DNA from: Rhodamnia argentea
Lineage: Eukaryota > Streptophyta > Magnoliopsida > Myrtales > Myrtaceae
DNA length: 64,000 bases
Direction: 5' to 3'
NCBI RefSeq assembly: GCF_020921035.1
Contig: NC_063155.1
Location: 23,367,294 to 23,431,293, forward strand
Both the position numbers and the translations under genes were made by a program. The notes under the pieces were generated by a model. The model made no database searches and was not told the origin of the DNA. It saw only the letters and a list, made by a program, of their open reading frames with translations. Of the stretch, positions 32,832 through 44,645 are shown piece after piece. The number at the start of each line of letters is the position of its first letter. Position 1 is the first letter of the stretch.

Positions 32832-34925
32832 TTGGCTTGAACACTCAAATAACTTCTTGGAAGAGGATTAGGAAAAATGCAAAGAAGAGTTGCCGACTCA
32901 GGAAAAGAGCCTGATTCAAACTAGCCTAACCTAAATGTATGCACAGAACACAAGCATGAGCATATCCCTTATCCTTGTAAACCCCTCCTGCCTATCGCGT
33001 CGCTCCGAAAAGCACGAATGAAGTGACAATGATGGTCGATACTCGCATATATTGCAGACTTCACAGAAGCCAATTTGGCATACAAGAAGGGACGCTGGAA
33101 GAGGCACAATATTAATAATATCTCAGGGCCATTGTTTCCAGCAGTTGTTTTTAAAGGATAAGCATTGTTCCTTTCGATCAACAAGGCCAACTCCTGGACT
33201 TGTTCTTCAGTTGCTGACAAAATGGAGTGAGCTGAGCTATCAATAATTACACCAGCTGGGAGATTGAACTGTTGGCCACAAACGTGAGAATATAGGGAAA
33301 CAGTCAATTTGATCCTTGATGCTTTCACGACCAGTGGCTTTACCTTGTAAGTTCAGCCTGTTCCTGTCTGTCTAGAATAGAGCCGTGAAGCTCTTTCTTA
33401 CGGGGAAAAACAGAAACAGGAAAATGAAGAACATCACTAATTAAGAGTGAATATTGCCGAAACTCGGTTCTATTATCACAATGCAACGGAACCATATGCG
33501 TTAGGATGCAAGTGTGAGTCGTGTCAGAGAAATCTCCCGTCAGAGAATTGGTGTGATGTAAGACAGTTAAGGTATCGTAGTTGACCCATAACTCATTGGC
33601 TTAAGTTTTCGAGAGTGAAGATAAATCTAACTAAATATATTAACATGCTCAGATTTGGGCTGTAAATGTTTTTCAACGAGAGCATACCAAGAACCGGAAA
33701 CGCTTTTCCACCAAATTATTCTTTTTAACTCGAGTTCAGGTGGTGTAATCTTGTTCTCAGAAGATGCGGATTTCGTCTGGTACGGAGGAGCATTCGGAGT
33801 TGGCAGCACAACTCGTAGCTCTGTCTTGTTCTTGCGGCATCAATGAGAGAATATTAACCCAAAAAGATACCATTTTTAATCTTTGTCTATATACTTTGAA
33901 CCCGTCTGTTTCATCATTGCAAGCATCAGCTTTGGGCGATCGTAAGTTGTCTGAAAGTTCCAAATGGGGATTAAAGTATTGGGGAAGCACAAAGAGACAG
34001 GACAGCTGTCCCTTGGGACTGAACCTTTTTGCTCATAATCGAAAAGATCCCTTTGTCCCCTTTATAGGCATGATCGGTTATGACTGGATTGCCACGTATT
34101 TCTTGTCCTTTTTCCTTGTGCTTAGGAATTAAAAAGGAGGAGGTCCCTTTTCGGATCTAACTTTGTCCCCATAACAAAATATTTGGTAATTATGGGGAAA
34201 ATGAGTTCTAATTTCGTTACAGACCCAACACATAAACCATCTCAGTCCTTTTGGACTATGCTTTTGGGTCGAAAGGAGCTTACAAACAGCATCAATCCGG
34301 CTAGATGCTGGAATAGGTAAAACTTTGATTTTGCTCGGAAATTGAAGAGAAAATGACTCGAATCCCAGGATATTATCATTGGACCAACGGTGATGTTTCG
34401 TCAGCACTAGCGAAACATGTGTACTATCATGAGGACTGACAAGGCGAGTGGCCGGGAGGGAGGGAGGGAGAGAGAGAGAGAGCAACGGGAGTGCAGAACA
34501 TTGCCGACCATGAGGAAAGGTGACACTCGGCGCCGGGCCGTTCTTGTCTTCAAGTGCTACGAACAAGTTTGCTGCGAACCCTTATGTCCCAATTCATTTA
34601 AGAGACTGGGATCGAGCTTTTAAGGGAATGCTTGCCGCTGCTACTAATTACATGGCGAGTTTGGCCACCTAAGAAGAACAACGATATGAGAATTTCAATA
34701 TGCGGGGTTTCTCTAGCTCGAATTTTTCTTTAGTTACTTATCTTTTTAGCTCAAATACTACTTTTGTTTTTGGTTTTTTGGTTTTGCTGACTTACGAATG
34801 GGAAATGAGTTGAATGCTTGCGATCATTGTATAAAAATCCACTCGAAAGGCAAAAATGATCAAGTCGCATCATCCTAGTCAGAAATGAGCCGATCTTGAA
34901 GAGTATTCAGGAGACTCATTAATTA
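32832..34925. other. Intergenic region upstream of phytoene synthase
   Basis: Promoter side of the minus-strand PSY gene. Several short open frames exist (for example minus 32969-33328) but none matches a known family. A GGGA/GA run lies at about 34455-34481. No RNA gene recognised. Confidence 0.35.
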
Positions 34926-34929
34926 ACCG

Positions 34930-35130
34930 ACGTGCCCCTTGATGTTGATAGAGCTGAGCCCCGGGTCGGGCGGGCCGGTTTTGTTATTTGAAAAAATGGC
35001 CCGGCCTGAACATTCTCGGGCCCATGACATCCAGGCCCGAGAAACTGGCCCAAAACCAAAGGCTGTACTTCGGCCCAAAATAACGAGAACCGGGCTATTT
35101 CGGGCCGGTCCGGATCAAAGCCCCACATTT
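34930..35130. mobile_element. hAT-like GGCCC-rich element fragment
   Basis: Densely repeated GGCCC/GGGCC words (GGGCCGG, GGCCCGGCC, CAGGCCCGAG, CGGGCCGGTCCGG) in both orientations, typical of the subterminal repeats of hAT-family MITEs. No clean terminal inverted repeat or target duplication was found, so this is tentative. Confidence 0.35.
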
Positions 35131-35587
35131 CCCTTGGAAGATCCATTTTGGCTTTTGAAGCTTTTCCTTTTGGTTACCGTCTTCTTCTTTTTTTCTGAAC
35201 CTCTTAATTTGTCTGAATTGAAAAAAGTTGTGCCCATGATTCGAGCTTTTGAATGCTGAGGCATAGGCTGACCATTGTTGACTGACTCCCAAAGCTCATC
35301 GTTTTCATTTCGGCTCTCCTTCCTCGTGCTCAAACTCAATTTGATGAATCATCCCTGCGCTTCGCTTTCCCTCTCCTTCCTTCGTCGCGTGCGCGACTGC
35401 CGAAGACAGCGATGGCTGTGTTTGAATAGATTTTCTTGTATATTAAACTGCTCTGGCACGTGGACCCGGGGTCCTGTCCTGTCCCATGCCACCTCCCTGT
35501 CCACGCATGGGACACGGAGAGACATCTTTTGCTGCTTTTCACTTAGCAGTTAGCACTCCTCGAGTTTCAGCAACGTGGCCATCATCG

Positions 35588-35599
35588 ATGAATTATTGA
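35588..35599 (+). CDS. Tiny upstream ORF before transporter 1
   Basis: ATG AAT TAT TGA, out of frame with and 77 bases before the main ATG at 35676. It matters only if the transcript starts upstream of it, which is not known. Polyamine-pathway genes often use upstream ORFs, but that link here is conjecture. Confidence 0.25.
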   Translation: MNY

Positions 35600-35628
35600 A
35601 CACCAAACCGTTCCTGTGCATTCACCGC

Positions 35629-35630
<2 letters not shown>

Positions 35631-35668
<38 letters not shown>
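35631..35668. repeat. (GCC)n trinucleotide run just upstream of transporter 1 start
   Basis: An unbroken GCC repeat of nearly 13 units ending eight bases before the ATG at 35676. The frame would encode poly-Ala, but no in-frame ATG precedes it, so it most likely lies in the 5' leader and could form stable structure ahead of the start codon. Confidence 0.9.
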
Positions 35669-35675
35669 TTTTGCG

Positions 35676-37139
35676 ATGAGCCCCGAAATCCACTCCTCCC
35701 AAAACCTCCGACGACCACCCTCGTCACCTCACAAGCCTCCCAATGCCCAAGAACCCGCACCGCGCAACGCGTCGCCTGAACTCCCCGTTACGACCGCTCC
35801 CGCCGCCTCGGCCTCCAAGAAGCTCACCCTCGTCCCGCTCATCTTCCTCATCTACTTCGAGGTCGCTGGCGGGCCCTACGGCGAAGAGCCCGCTGTGCAA
35901 GCCGCGGGGCCCTTGCTGGCCCTCCTGGGCTTCTCCATCTTCCCCTTCATATGGAGCGTCCCGGAGGCCCTCATCACCGCCGAGCTCTCCACCGCGTTCC
36001 CCGGCAACGGTGGCTTCGTCATCTGGGCCGACCGCGCCTTTGGCCCCTTCTTCGGCTCCCTCATGGGCACCTGGAAGTTCCTCAGCGGCGTCATCAACAT
36101 CGCCGCCTTCCCCGTTCTCTGCATCAACTACTTGGAGAAGATCTTCTCAGCGTTCGAGTCGGGCTGGCCCCGATACCTCGCCCTCCTGTTCTCGAACCTG
36201 TCTCTCTCCGTCCTCAACTACACCGGCCTGAACATCGTTGGGGTCGCAGCGATCGTGCTCGGCGTCGTTTCTCTGATGCCCTTCTTATTAATGTCCCTCA
36301 TCGCCATCCCCAAGATTAGGCCTCACAGGTGGGTGAGCTTGGGCCAAAAGGGTGTCAAGAAAGATTGGAACTTGTTCTTCAACACCCTGTTCTGGAACTT
36401 GAACTTCTGGGACAATGTGAGCACCGTCGCCGGAGAAGTGGACCGGCCACGGAGGAATCTCCCATTAGCCCTTCTTGTGGCGGTGATTTTCACTTGTGTC
36501 TCTTATTTGATTCCTCTGTTCGCCGTGACGGGTGCCGTCTCGGTGCACCAGAGCGATTGGGAGTCCGGGTTCCATGCAGTTGCGGCCGAGATGATCGCAG
36601 GTAAATGGCTCAAGGTCTGGATCGAGGTCGGCGCGGTGCTGTCGGCGGTGGGGCTCTTCGAGGCCCAGCTCAGCAGCAGCGCTTACCAGGTCCTCGGCAT
36701 GGCGGACATCGGGATCTTGCCCGAGTTCTTTGCCGCGAGGTCTGAATGGTTCGGCACTCCCTGGGTGGGGATCATGCTGTCCTCCCTCATCAGCATCGCC
36801 GTCTCCTACATGGACTTCACCGACATCGTCTCATCGGCGAACTTCTTGTACAGCCTCGGGATGCTGCTCGAGTTCGCGGCGTTCGTGTGGCTGAGGAGGA
36901 AGCTCCCGTCGCTGAAGCGGCCGTACCGGGTACCGCTGGGCGTGCCGGGGCTGATGGTCATGTGCCTGATACCGTCCGCGTTCTTGGTGGTGATAATGGT
37001 GCTCGCGACCAAGGTGGTGTACTTGGTGAGTGGACTGATGACGGTGGGCGGCATTGGGTGGTTCTTCTTGATGAAGTCCTGCAAGTCCAGGAAGATTTTC
37101 AAGTTCAGCATCAGCGCTGTTGAAGTCGCATCAGACTAA
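35676..37139 (+). CDS. Polyamine/amino-acid transporter, APC superfamily (PUT/LAT type), tandem copy 1
   Basis: Membrane permease of the plant PUT/LAT family that takes up polyamines such as putrescine and spermidine, and related cations, probably by proton coupling. Intronless, 487 aa, within the family's usual length. The first ATG of the frame, MSPEIHSS at 35676, is used; upstream in-frame sequence is only a GCC run without ATG. A Pro/Ala-rich cytosolic N-terminus of about 48 residues precedes the membrane domain. TM1 carries the family motif [11 protein letters not shown] (GGPYG at 65-69), then [29 protein letters not shown] and [17 protein letters not shown]; about 12 membrane segments are expected. 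GC-rich codons dominate, more than in the spliced neighbours. Its paralogue lies 1.1 kb downstream on the same strand. It is closest in pattern to Arabidopsis PUT5 (At3g19553), but substrate is inferred from family only. Confidence 0.92.
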   Translation: MSPEIHSSQNLRRPPSSPHKPPNAQEPAPRNASPELPVTTAPAASASKKLTLVPLIFLIYFEVAGGPYGEEPAVQAAGPLLALLGFSIFPFIWSVPEALITAELSTAFPGNGGFVIWADRAFGPFFGSLMGTWKFLSGVINIAAFPVLCINYLEKIFSAFESGWPRYLALLFSNLSLSVLNYTGLNIVGVAAIVLGVVSLMPFLLMSLIAIPKIRPHRWVSLGQKGVKKDWNLFFNTLFWNLNFWDNVSTVAGEVDRPRRNLPLALLVAVIFTCVSYLIPLFAVTGAVSVHQSDWESGFHAVAAEMIAGKWLKVWIEVGAVLSAVGLFEAQLSSSAYQVLGMADIGILPEFFAARSEWFGTPWVGIMLSSLISIAVSYMDFTDIVSSANFLYSLGMLLEFAAFVWLRRKLPSLKRPYRVPLGVPGLMVMCLIPSAFLVVIMVLATKVVYLVSGLMTVGGIGWFFLMKSCKSRKIFKFSISAVEVASD

Positions 37140-37424
37140 AACACAGCTTCATGCCAAGAAAAACGTCAAAATCACAATGAAAAAAAAAAAAATGTCATCT
37201 TGAGTTCTCCTAGTTGTTTCAATTTCAATTTTTCTTTTCCCAAAGTGGTACTTTGGAAGGATGATTTTCCGACTTTTGGAACAACTATTAGATCCACCTG
37301 CGATTTGTCCAAGATCCCAAAGACCGCACTGAAGGAGCACATGGGTGGCACGCGATGGGACGAAATCCCCTGCCATTTCTTGGGGTCTGATTTTAGAAGT
37401 AGACAAATCGCTGGGTCCATTTTG

Positions 37425-37840
37425 ATATAAATAGTCTCTCAACTTTGTCCTTATTTGTAACGTGGTCCTCGATCTTTATAATTATTAAATGTGCTCTCTG
37501 AATTTTAAATTTAATGAGCAATATCGTCCATGAAATTTTAATTTGTCCGATATAATTCCTCAATTTTGATGCACGTTTAATTTAGTTCTTGGGCAGTAAG
37601 AAAACGTCCAATATCGCCCTTCTATTGATTCAAATTTAAGGATAATACTGTAAATTTTCATACAGTTCGAGGACTAAATTGAATATGTATCAATAGTCTA
37701 AGGACCACACTGAACGAATTAAAAAAATTCAGGTATAATATTACATATTGGGCTAAAGATTATGGATCACATTGAGTAAATTTATAATTCGAGGATCACA
37801 TTACATATTGAATCAAAATTCAAGGATTATTTGTATGTTT
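37425..37840. repeat. Palindromic repeat, family B copy 1
   Basis: The left half is built of AACTTTGTCC, TGTGCTCTCTGAATTTTAAA and TTTTAATTTGTCCGATATAA; the right half has the inverse series (GAACGAATTAAAAAAATTC, GATCACATTGAGTAAATTT, AGGATCACATTACATATTG). It lies between the two tandem transporters. Copies of the same family occur at 40895, 44335 and 53300. Confidence 0.65.
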
Positions 37841-38224
37841 ACCCTCTTCTCTTCTCTGAGTCCCGAGTGCCGCGAAAATGGAGGATGAATCTGCGAGATA
37901 GGATAATGCAGAGACTGATTGAATGAATCAAGGATGACTTTTGTCTTTATGGTACACCTCCCTTTCGGACACTGGTCCTGTCAAAGTAAGAAAAGAACAT
38001 CCGATAGAAATGGAGTTTTCGACAATGCAGGGAGAGGAGTGTACCAACCGGAATCACCAACCTGACAAGTGACACGGTAAGGATGAAAGGAGAATTGGGA
38101 GTTTTGACCCGTAGGTCAGATCGATGCGTCCGTTGAACGTCGAGTCGTGACTCTGGAATTCCATTTACCTCCTTTTCTCTGGCTCCTGGGATCTCCTTAC
38201 TTGCTTCCAGAATCCAGACCAATC
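37841..38224 (+). promoter_or_regulatory. Promoter/leader of transporter 2
   Basis: Region between the family B repeat and the ATG at 38225. No TATA box or known operator could be fixed with confidence. It contains the probable 5' leader of the second transporter. Confidence 0.35.
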
Positions 38225-39649
38225 ATGGCGTCCGCCGAGGCATTGGAGACTTCCGATCCCTCTCCGACAGCCTCGCTTCTCGATACACCCGTTCCCCCGG
38301 CCGCCCCCACCGCCGCCGCCTCCAAGAAACTAGCCCTCCTCCCCCTCGTCTTCCTCATCTACTTCGAGGTCTCCGGCGGTCCCTACGGTGAGGAGTCCGC
38401 CGTGGGAGCCGCCGGGCCGCTCTTCGCCATCCTGGGCTTCATCGCCTTCCCCTTCGTCTGGAGCGTCCCCGAGGCCCTCGTCACGGCGGAGCTCGCCGCC
38501 GCCTTCCCCGGCAATGGCGGCTACGTCATCTGGGCCCACCGGGCATTCGGACCCTTCTGGGGATCCCTGCTTGGCTCCTGGAAGTTCCTCTGCGGGGTCA
38601 TCAACCTGGCCTCCTACCCTGCCCTCTGCATGGACTACCTCAAGCTGATGATCTCGGTTTTCGCCTCGGGCGTGCCCCGGTACGTCGCCATCTTCTTGTT
38701 CACTTCGGTGTTGTCCTTCATGAATTACACTGGTTTGAGCATTGTCGGCTACACTGCAGTTGGTTTGGGTGTTGTATCTCTCTCGCCTTTTGTTGTGCTG
38801 ACATTGTTTGCGATTCCCAAGATTGATCCTAAAAGGTGGATCAGCCTGGGTGAGGTGGGCGTGGCTAAGGACTGGACGCTTTTCTTCAACATCCTCTTTT
38901 GGAACTTGAATTTCTGGGACAGTGCAAGTACTTTAGCTGGGGAAGTTGAGGACCCCCAGAGGACATACCCTAAGGCACTCTTCTCTGCTGGTCTGCTTGC
39001 TTGCTTGGCTTATCTGGTGCCTCTTTTGGCTGCAATTGGGGCGATCCCTCTGGATCAAGAGGATTGGGTAGATGGGTACTTTGCCGATGCCGGGGAGTTG
39101 ATCGCCGGCGAGTGGCTCAAGATCTGGATCGAAATTGGTGCGGTCCTATCGGTCGTGGGACTCTTTGAAGCACAGCTGAGTAGCTGCGTGTATCAACTTT
39201 TGGGGATGGCGGACTTGGCATTTTTGCCCCGGTCATTTGGGTTCCGGTCCGCGTGGTTCAACACCCCCTGGGTGGGGATTTTGATCTCCACATTGATTGC
39301 GCTGGCGGTTTCTTACCTAGACTTCACGGAACTGATTTCGACGGTGAATTTCTTGTACAGTTTGGGAATGCTGCTGGAGTTTGCATCATTTCTTTGGTTG
39401 CGGAAGAAATTGCCTGCAGTTAAGAGGCCGTTCAAAGTGCCGATGGCGATGCCGGGACTGGTGATCATGTGCTTGATTCCGTCTTGCTTTTTGGTTTATG
39501 TGATGACCGTGGCTTCTAAAACTGTATATATACTGAGTGCCGTGATGACCATCTTCGCGATCTTTTGGTACTACTTCATGAAGATCTGCAAATCAAAGTC
39601 CTGGTTCCAATTCCATGATGTTGGTGAAAAGTTGGACGACGAGGAGTAA
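38225..39649 (+). CDS. Polyamine/amino-acid transporter, APC superfamily (PUT/LAT type), tandem copy 2
   Basis: Paralogue of the gene at 35676-37139 and of the same family. Intronless, 474 aa from [10 protein letters not shown] (ATG 38225); this start matches where homologues begin their variable N-terminus. TM1 has [13 protein letters not shown] (GGPYG at 51-55). [16 protein letters not shown] and [17 protein letters not shown] match the sister protein almost position by position, and about 12 membrane segments are expected. The N-terminal 35 residues are unrelated to copy 1, and codon use becomes less GC-rich after about codon 160. The C-terminus, ending LDDEE, is acidic, unlike the ASD end of copy 1. 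The tandem arrangement indicates local duplication. Substrate (polyamines, possibly other cationic amines) is inferred from the family. Confidence 0.92.
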   Translation: MASAEALETSDPSPTASLLDTPVPPAAPTAAASKKLALLPLVFLIYFEVSGGPYGEESAVGAAGPLFAILGFIAFPFVWSVPEALVTAELAAAFPGNGGYVIWAHRAFGPFWGSLLGSWKFLCGVINLASYPALCMDYLKLMISVFASGVPRYVAIFLFTSVLSFMNYTGLSIVGYTAVGLGVVSLSPFVVLTLFAIPKIDPKRWISLGEVGVAKDWTLFFNILFWNLNFWDSASTLAGEVEDPQRTYPKALFSAGLLACLAYLVPLLAAIGAIPLDQEDWVDGYFADAGELIAGEWLKIWIEIGAVLSVVGLFEAQLSSCVYQLLGMADLAFLPRSFGFRSAWFNTPWVGILISTLIALAVSYLDFTELISTVNFLYSLGMLLEFASFLWLRKKLPAVKRPFKVPMAMPGLVIMCLIPSCFLVYVMTVASKTVYILSAVMTIFAIFWYYFMKICKSKSWFQFHDVGEKLDDEE

Positions 39650-40894
39650 CCGGAACTCTAGCACATATATTGTAAGGTTGTAAGTTCAAGCCCCCGAAGA
39701 AGGAAAGCACAATATAGTTCGGATCGCATTTTCTGGACGACTAAGATCAGGATTGAGACCAGTGAAATTTTTTCCTCCTTCGAATAGTTTTGCAGATAGA
39801 GCAATCAGAATCCATTGTTATAGGAAGCCCTGTCCGAAAGTATCATGTTACCAAACCTGAACATGTTTCTAAGTGAAAATGGATGTTACATACTTTCTCT
39901 TGTGTCAGAGATCTGAGAAGGCGGTGCTATGAATTCGACTTGATGGACCAAACATTGTTCGACGGAGTGGTGCTGCGGTGTGTGTGAAAGGTGTAGAAAG
40001 CAGGGGCAAAATTTTGATGAGGAAGAAGACAGACAGTAGCAGAAATTTCTTGGTGAATTTGATTCTAAATTGCTCACATCATATCGAATTCGAATCCTTG
40101 GCGGTAAAAATGATTTTCCTCTTGGTGCTCTCTTGACTTCTGGTAATCCCAACTCAAGCGAGTCCCTTTTTCCTTTCCTTTCATTTTGGCTCGAAGGTTG
40201 GAATCCAACTCAAGCAAGTTTTACTATGAACATATGATGATGGCAGTAGTTAATCAAGTACGAAGCCTCCCTCTACGAGTTGATCAGCCTCTTCCAACTG
40301 ACATTTTGTGAATCGAAAATGTACATCGCCGTAGGGATATCGAAGGGCGAGCCCATCACGGCGAGAGATGATCAGAAATCTACAAGAGCTTACGACGGCC
40401 TATTCAAGAAGTAGACCCTGGACATGGCAACTTTTTCTTTTCGACTGCATTTCGACAGACCAGGTAATCTGAGAACAAGGAAAAATTTGTAGCGTACGTG
40501 GAAGATATGGCTCGCCTAAGCGCCGAGTCGGAGACCGACGACAACGAGATGCGTCTCTAAACTGTTCATTAAGCAAGAACAACTCAACAACCTAGCCTAG
40601 ATAATCCGGAAGACTTTGGCATTTACAGTACTGAGAATCAGGGCGTAACAGGTGATTTACGCAACAGTCTGTGCATAACTCAGTGTTCCTAGTAACAACG
40701 TGGACAGAAAAGATTGTTCCTTTGGTTAAACGAGCAGAAAAAATGTAGAGCACAATGAACAGTACTAATGGCCTCCTTCATACCCCTCCAGGAGAGACCG
40801 GAGTTTGATGGATGGTTTAATTCGAATGTTCTTGTCGACCATGTAGGAAAACAAAGAGGAAAAGCACGAATGATCCATGAGCTTGTGGCCCAAC
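39650..40894. other. 3' flank of transporter 2 and intergenic region
   Basis: 3' UTR then intergenic DNA. No further gene, RNA gene or mobile-element signature recognised in this stretch. Confidence 0.4.
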
Positions 40895-41270
40895 GTGCAA
40901 TATTATTTTTGAATTTTTAATTTATTTAATATGGTTCTTAAATTTTAGTTCAATTCGCAATGCGGTCCTTAAGACTTTTAATTTGTTCGATGTGATCCTC
41001 GAACTTTAGTCCAATGTTCAATTTAATCATTGAACTACGTAAAAATGTTCAATGTTGTCCTTTGTTACTTCGAGTTATTAAATTAAATTGAATTTTTCAT
41101 GTAGTCCAGGGACTAGATCAAACGTTTATTAAAAATTCAGTTACCACATTGAACAAATTAAAAGTGTGAGAATGACAGTGTAAATTGGACTGAAGTTCAA
41201 GGATCAAATTGAACAAATTAAAAATTCGGCGATAAAAACTACACTTTGCACCAAAGTCCAAAAAATTATT
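40895..41270. repeat. Palindromic repeat, family B copy 2
   Basis: The left half has TTTAATTTGTTCGATGTGATC and AGTCCAATGTTCAATTTAATC; the right half has the inverted series (TTGAACAAATTAAAAGTGTG, AGGATCAAATTGAACAAATT). It is closely similar in order to the copies at 37425, 44335 and 53300. Confidence 0.65.
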
Positions 41271-42946
41271 TGCGTAATTATTCCGACAATAAAGCGTGGA
41301 CATTTGGTGGGTCTGGAGCGAAAGGACAAGTTTGGATGCAGGAATTATTGAAGCCCCACGTCGGATTCAAGATTTGTTCGAATGTCACTAAATTGGGCAT
41401 AGAACAGCTGATCATGGTCCATGTGTTTCTAGTTAGAGAGTGCGCCGGCCTATTATTAATCGTGGTCCCACGCTTCTCCTCATCTTTATTTCTTGCCATT
41501 TTGGCAAAATGGCTCTTGTACGTTTCTGATAATTTTTATCACGTGTACATGTATATACATCGTGCATGAATTGTACCGTGACCCCATATTACATACCACA
41601 CGCTTATGTAAGTATCTCTACAGTCTCCAATCCCCACTAACCTTCTGCACTCTTGGGAATCTTATTCAATTCGACGAAACGACAGTTTTTAATCTTGTCT
41701 GAGTAGGTGACAGGTATCGGGCTTTCATTCGAATTGTTATGGATTGGACAGACAAGCCAGGTTGAAGTGGTTAATTTGCGTGCTTGTTTCTTGCGGTTTG
41801 AGTTATAGCACCGAGCGTTTCCGATGGCAAACTAGGTCGCTTTTTTCCCCGATGGAGATATGCAAACACGGGAAGAGAGCAAAGATCTATTCCGTGATCA
41901 AGCATTCGCATAAAAAGTCAGTTAGAAACTTAGGGATATGTATGTAATCCTAATGTACGTCCTATTGTAAGCAAAGTAATGTTCTAGCCATGTCCTTTTA
42001 ACTTCGATGGCCGACCAAATTCTAGCGTGGTTCCAGTACCACCAAAGAACATGTCTGCTCAAAGTTAGAGGGGCACCATGTGGGCGACCGGCTCAGCCTT
42101 TACCCCAACCAAATCACGGCGATATTTCACGAGCGCCTTTTGCTGCCGATAAGGCCTGAACCCCCCCACCACCCACCTTTGCGCTGTCAGGTCAACAGGT
42201 AAGGCGAAATCTAGAGACAAGAATGGCGAGCATCCACCATCAACATGGACAAAAGCAATTGGGAAAAAGGGAGCTCGTTCCTTTGATTGGTCGTCCTATC
42301 GCAGCAAACAAATCAAGCGGTAGATCTCGAGAATGTGTGAATTTTTCCCTGGACCAGTCTCGTCTAGGAGCTCACGATAAAGGGATAAAAAAAAAAATTC
42401 CCCTGGACCATTCTTTGATTAGACAAGAATGATCAGTTCTTAGGTGCTAGCTTCCACTGATCTTTATCCAAATCTTCCCCTCCCTGGACCGAAACAAAAC
42501 TTCCTAAAAACACGAATTTTCTCGAGATGCGTCAATCTCAATATCCGGAAAAAAAAGGGACAAGAATTGTCAAATTTCAGGCAAATTCATTAAATATTTT
42601 TTTGTCAAAATTCACGGCGGAGAAACTGGTTCTGAGGGATAAGGATTCCCATCCAAGTCGGTCATAAATGGTAGGGACACATTTGAATGAATCAAGTCTA
42701 TGTTAATCCGTCCTTTTTCGATCAACTTGGGTGTATGAACCAAAAAAAAAAAAAAAAAAGACAAGGAACCGGAGATTGCTTTTACATTTGCTTTTCAATT
42801 TCCCTTTTTGCACTCTTGATCTCGCCCGGGCCGAGGCCGCTTAATGATTAATGTGTCCATCTTGAAAAAGAGTATGTTCACGTAAAAAAGAAACCTGTCG
42901 TAATCTTGATCCCTTTCATTTCTTTCGTGCGATTGATGACCACAGC
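41271..42946. other. Intergenic region, no gene recognised
   Basis: AT-rich unique-looking sequence with only short frames. No family match, RNA gene or clear element ends. Confidence 0.4.
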
Positions 42947-43127
42947 TAGACGTGGTCAGTTCCAGTTCCCGGTCCGGAACCATTGGTTCCGGTTCGAACC
43001 GCCGGTTCCTAGGCCCAACGGCTCTTTTTCCCCGGGCCTCCTCTCTTTTTTTTTTTATAACCGAGTCGGAACCATGGACCCGATCAACGGGCTGGTTCCG
43101 GGCCCCGGTTCATTTTAGCCATGTCTA
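42947..43127. mobile_element. hAT-like MITE, about 181 bp
   Basis: The left end TAGACGTGGTC and right end CCATGTCTA are inverted; subterminal GGTTCCGG/CCGGAACC words occur on both sides. The flanking 8-mers ACCACAGC and ACCACAAG agree at six of eight positions, as expected for an aged hAT target duplication. Confidence 0.6.
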
Positions 43128-43284
43128 ACCACAAGCGGTATTGGAAAATTTAGATGCCTCTAGAGACTCTTTCTTTTTCTTTTTTTCTTTTTTCTTTTTT
43201 TTTCTCTCTTGCGAAATGGATATTACCATAATTCAGCTAAGAGAAGAAGAGAATAGTGCCAAATAAAATTCCTAGAACTACTTC

Positions 43285-43885
43285 GCTTGTGACAATTCGA
43301 TCCCGAGCTTTTCGATTATACTAATTGAGTCTTAAATCTTTTGATGATTTGTCAATGCGATCCGCACTACCAATTCTAGCCGAAAATCACCGATCGTTGA
43401 TGTCGGCAGTCTTACGTGGCACGATAAATGCTAACACGAACAATTTTAATTTTTAAAATTTTTCTTTTTCTTTTTTTCCTTTTACGACTTGGGCCTGTGA
43501 CGGCCCTCGTCGAGATCCAAGCGAGGGGTGGAGGCCCTTGCCTAGACCTCGCTTGTGGCCGGTGACGTTGCCATCTCACAGTTGGGAAAATAAAAGAAAG
43601 GAAAGAAAAGAAAAAAAGTCAAAAAGTAATAAAAAAATATATGTTCATGTCATCGTTGGTTGTCGAAACATTGTCGTGCCATATAGGATAATCGGCTTTT
43701 ATGTTAGCAATTTTCGATCAAAATTGGCTGGAATGATTACATTAACAAATCATCAAAAGGTTTAAAATTTAATTGACATAGTTCTTCGAACAAAAAAAAA
43801 AAAATTTTGACATAGTTCAAAGGTTTTAGATTGAATTGGCACAAGCACAATTGATTTAGGATAGGTTTAAAAAATTTTTGGCACT
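43285..43885. repeat. Palindromic foldback element, family A copy 3
   Basis: Same design as copies at 6995, 29975 and 50230. The left arm contains CTAATTGAGTCTTAAATC and TTTGTCAATGCGATCC; the complement of the right arm contains the same series. The T-rich then GC-rich (GACTTGGGCCTGTGACGGCCC) then A-rich centre is conserved. No coding capacity. Confidence 0.7.
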
Positions 43886-44334
43886 TTTCCCAAGTAAGAA
43901 TGCTCACTTGGATTCACCTTCTAGAAACACACACTCTCTCTCTCTCTCTGTTGTTTTCTTTTTGTGTTTTTGCTTTTACGTTCACATCGCCATTTGTTTT
44001 CTTCTGGAAGCTTTTTCAGTACTCCGGGGGCAAAACCCACCATAAAAACGGCACCGTGGGATCCATCTTCGTGAGTCCAGGAGAAGAAATCTCTCGAAAT
44101 TAATTGAGCTTTCGAGCAACGATGATAGTGAATATAATTTTCGAGATGGCTCTAAAGACCTTGTTTTCCTTTCTTTTTTTTGGGGTGAATGGATGTACCT
44201 TGATTCGGCTCAAAGGGAAGAATGATGAACCATCGGCATCGACATTCATATTGATTTGCTCAGCATTTCATCACCATCCACATCGATGCGACCAAATCGA
44301 GCAGGTGTTCTTACATGAGCGGCTTGGGATAACA
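43886..44334. other. Spacer between repeats
   Basis: Contains a (CT)n run at about 43933-43950 and no recognised gene. Confidence 0.4.
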
Positions 44335-44645
44335 ACATAAATAATTTTCAAACTTCGGTCTAACGCGCAACATCATCCAATAAACTTTTAAATTTGTACA
44401 AGGAAGGTCTCCTAACTTTTGGTCCAAAATGTAATGTCATTCATAAACTATTGATTTGTTCAATGCAATTTATAAACTATTGCTAAATGTTCAACATAAT
44501 CCATAAATTAGATGGAATATATCTAAAAGTTCATGGATCACATTAAATAGCGGATCAAAATTCAAGGATTACATCAAACGAATTAAACAATTCGGGATAA
44601 TATTGCACATGAGACCGACATTGATGGGTCATTTCGTGTCATTTT
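44335..44645. repeat. Palindromic repeat, family B copy 3
   Basis: Shorter copy of family B. The left half has AAACTTTTAAATTTGTACAAG and ATTTGTTCAATGCAAT; the right half is inverted (GGATCACATTAAATAGCGG, ACATCAAACGAATTAAAC). No coding capacity. Confidence 0.55.

Noticed and set aside
32969-33328. 119-codon minus-strand frame upstream of phytoene synthase
   Set aside because: No family match; the PSY coding start is closed by an in-frame stop upstream, so this is not an added PSY exon in that frame. It might be leader or intron sequence.
35616-35675. N-terminal poly-Ala extension of transporter 1
   Set aside because: It would need a GTG start; no in-frame ATG lies upstream of 35676, and plants start almost always at ATG.
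38147-38224. 26-residue N-terminal extension of transporter 2
   Set aside because: It begins at a GTG; the ATG at 38225 fits the family's N-terminal length.
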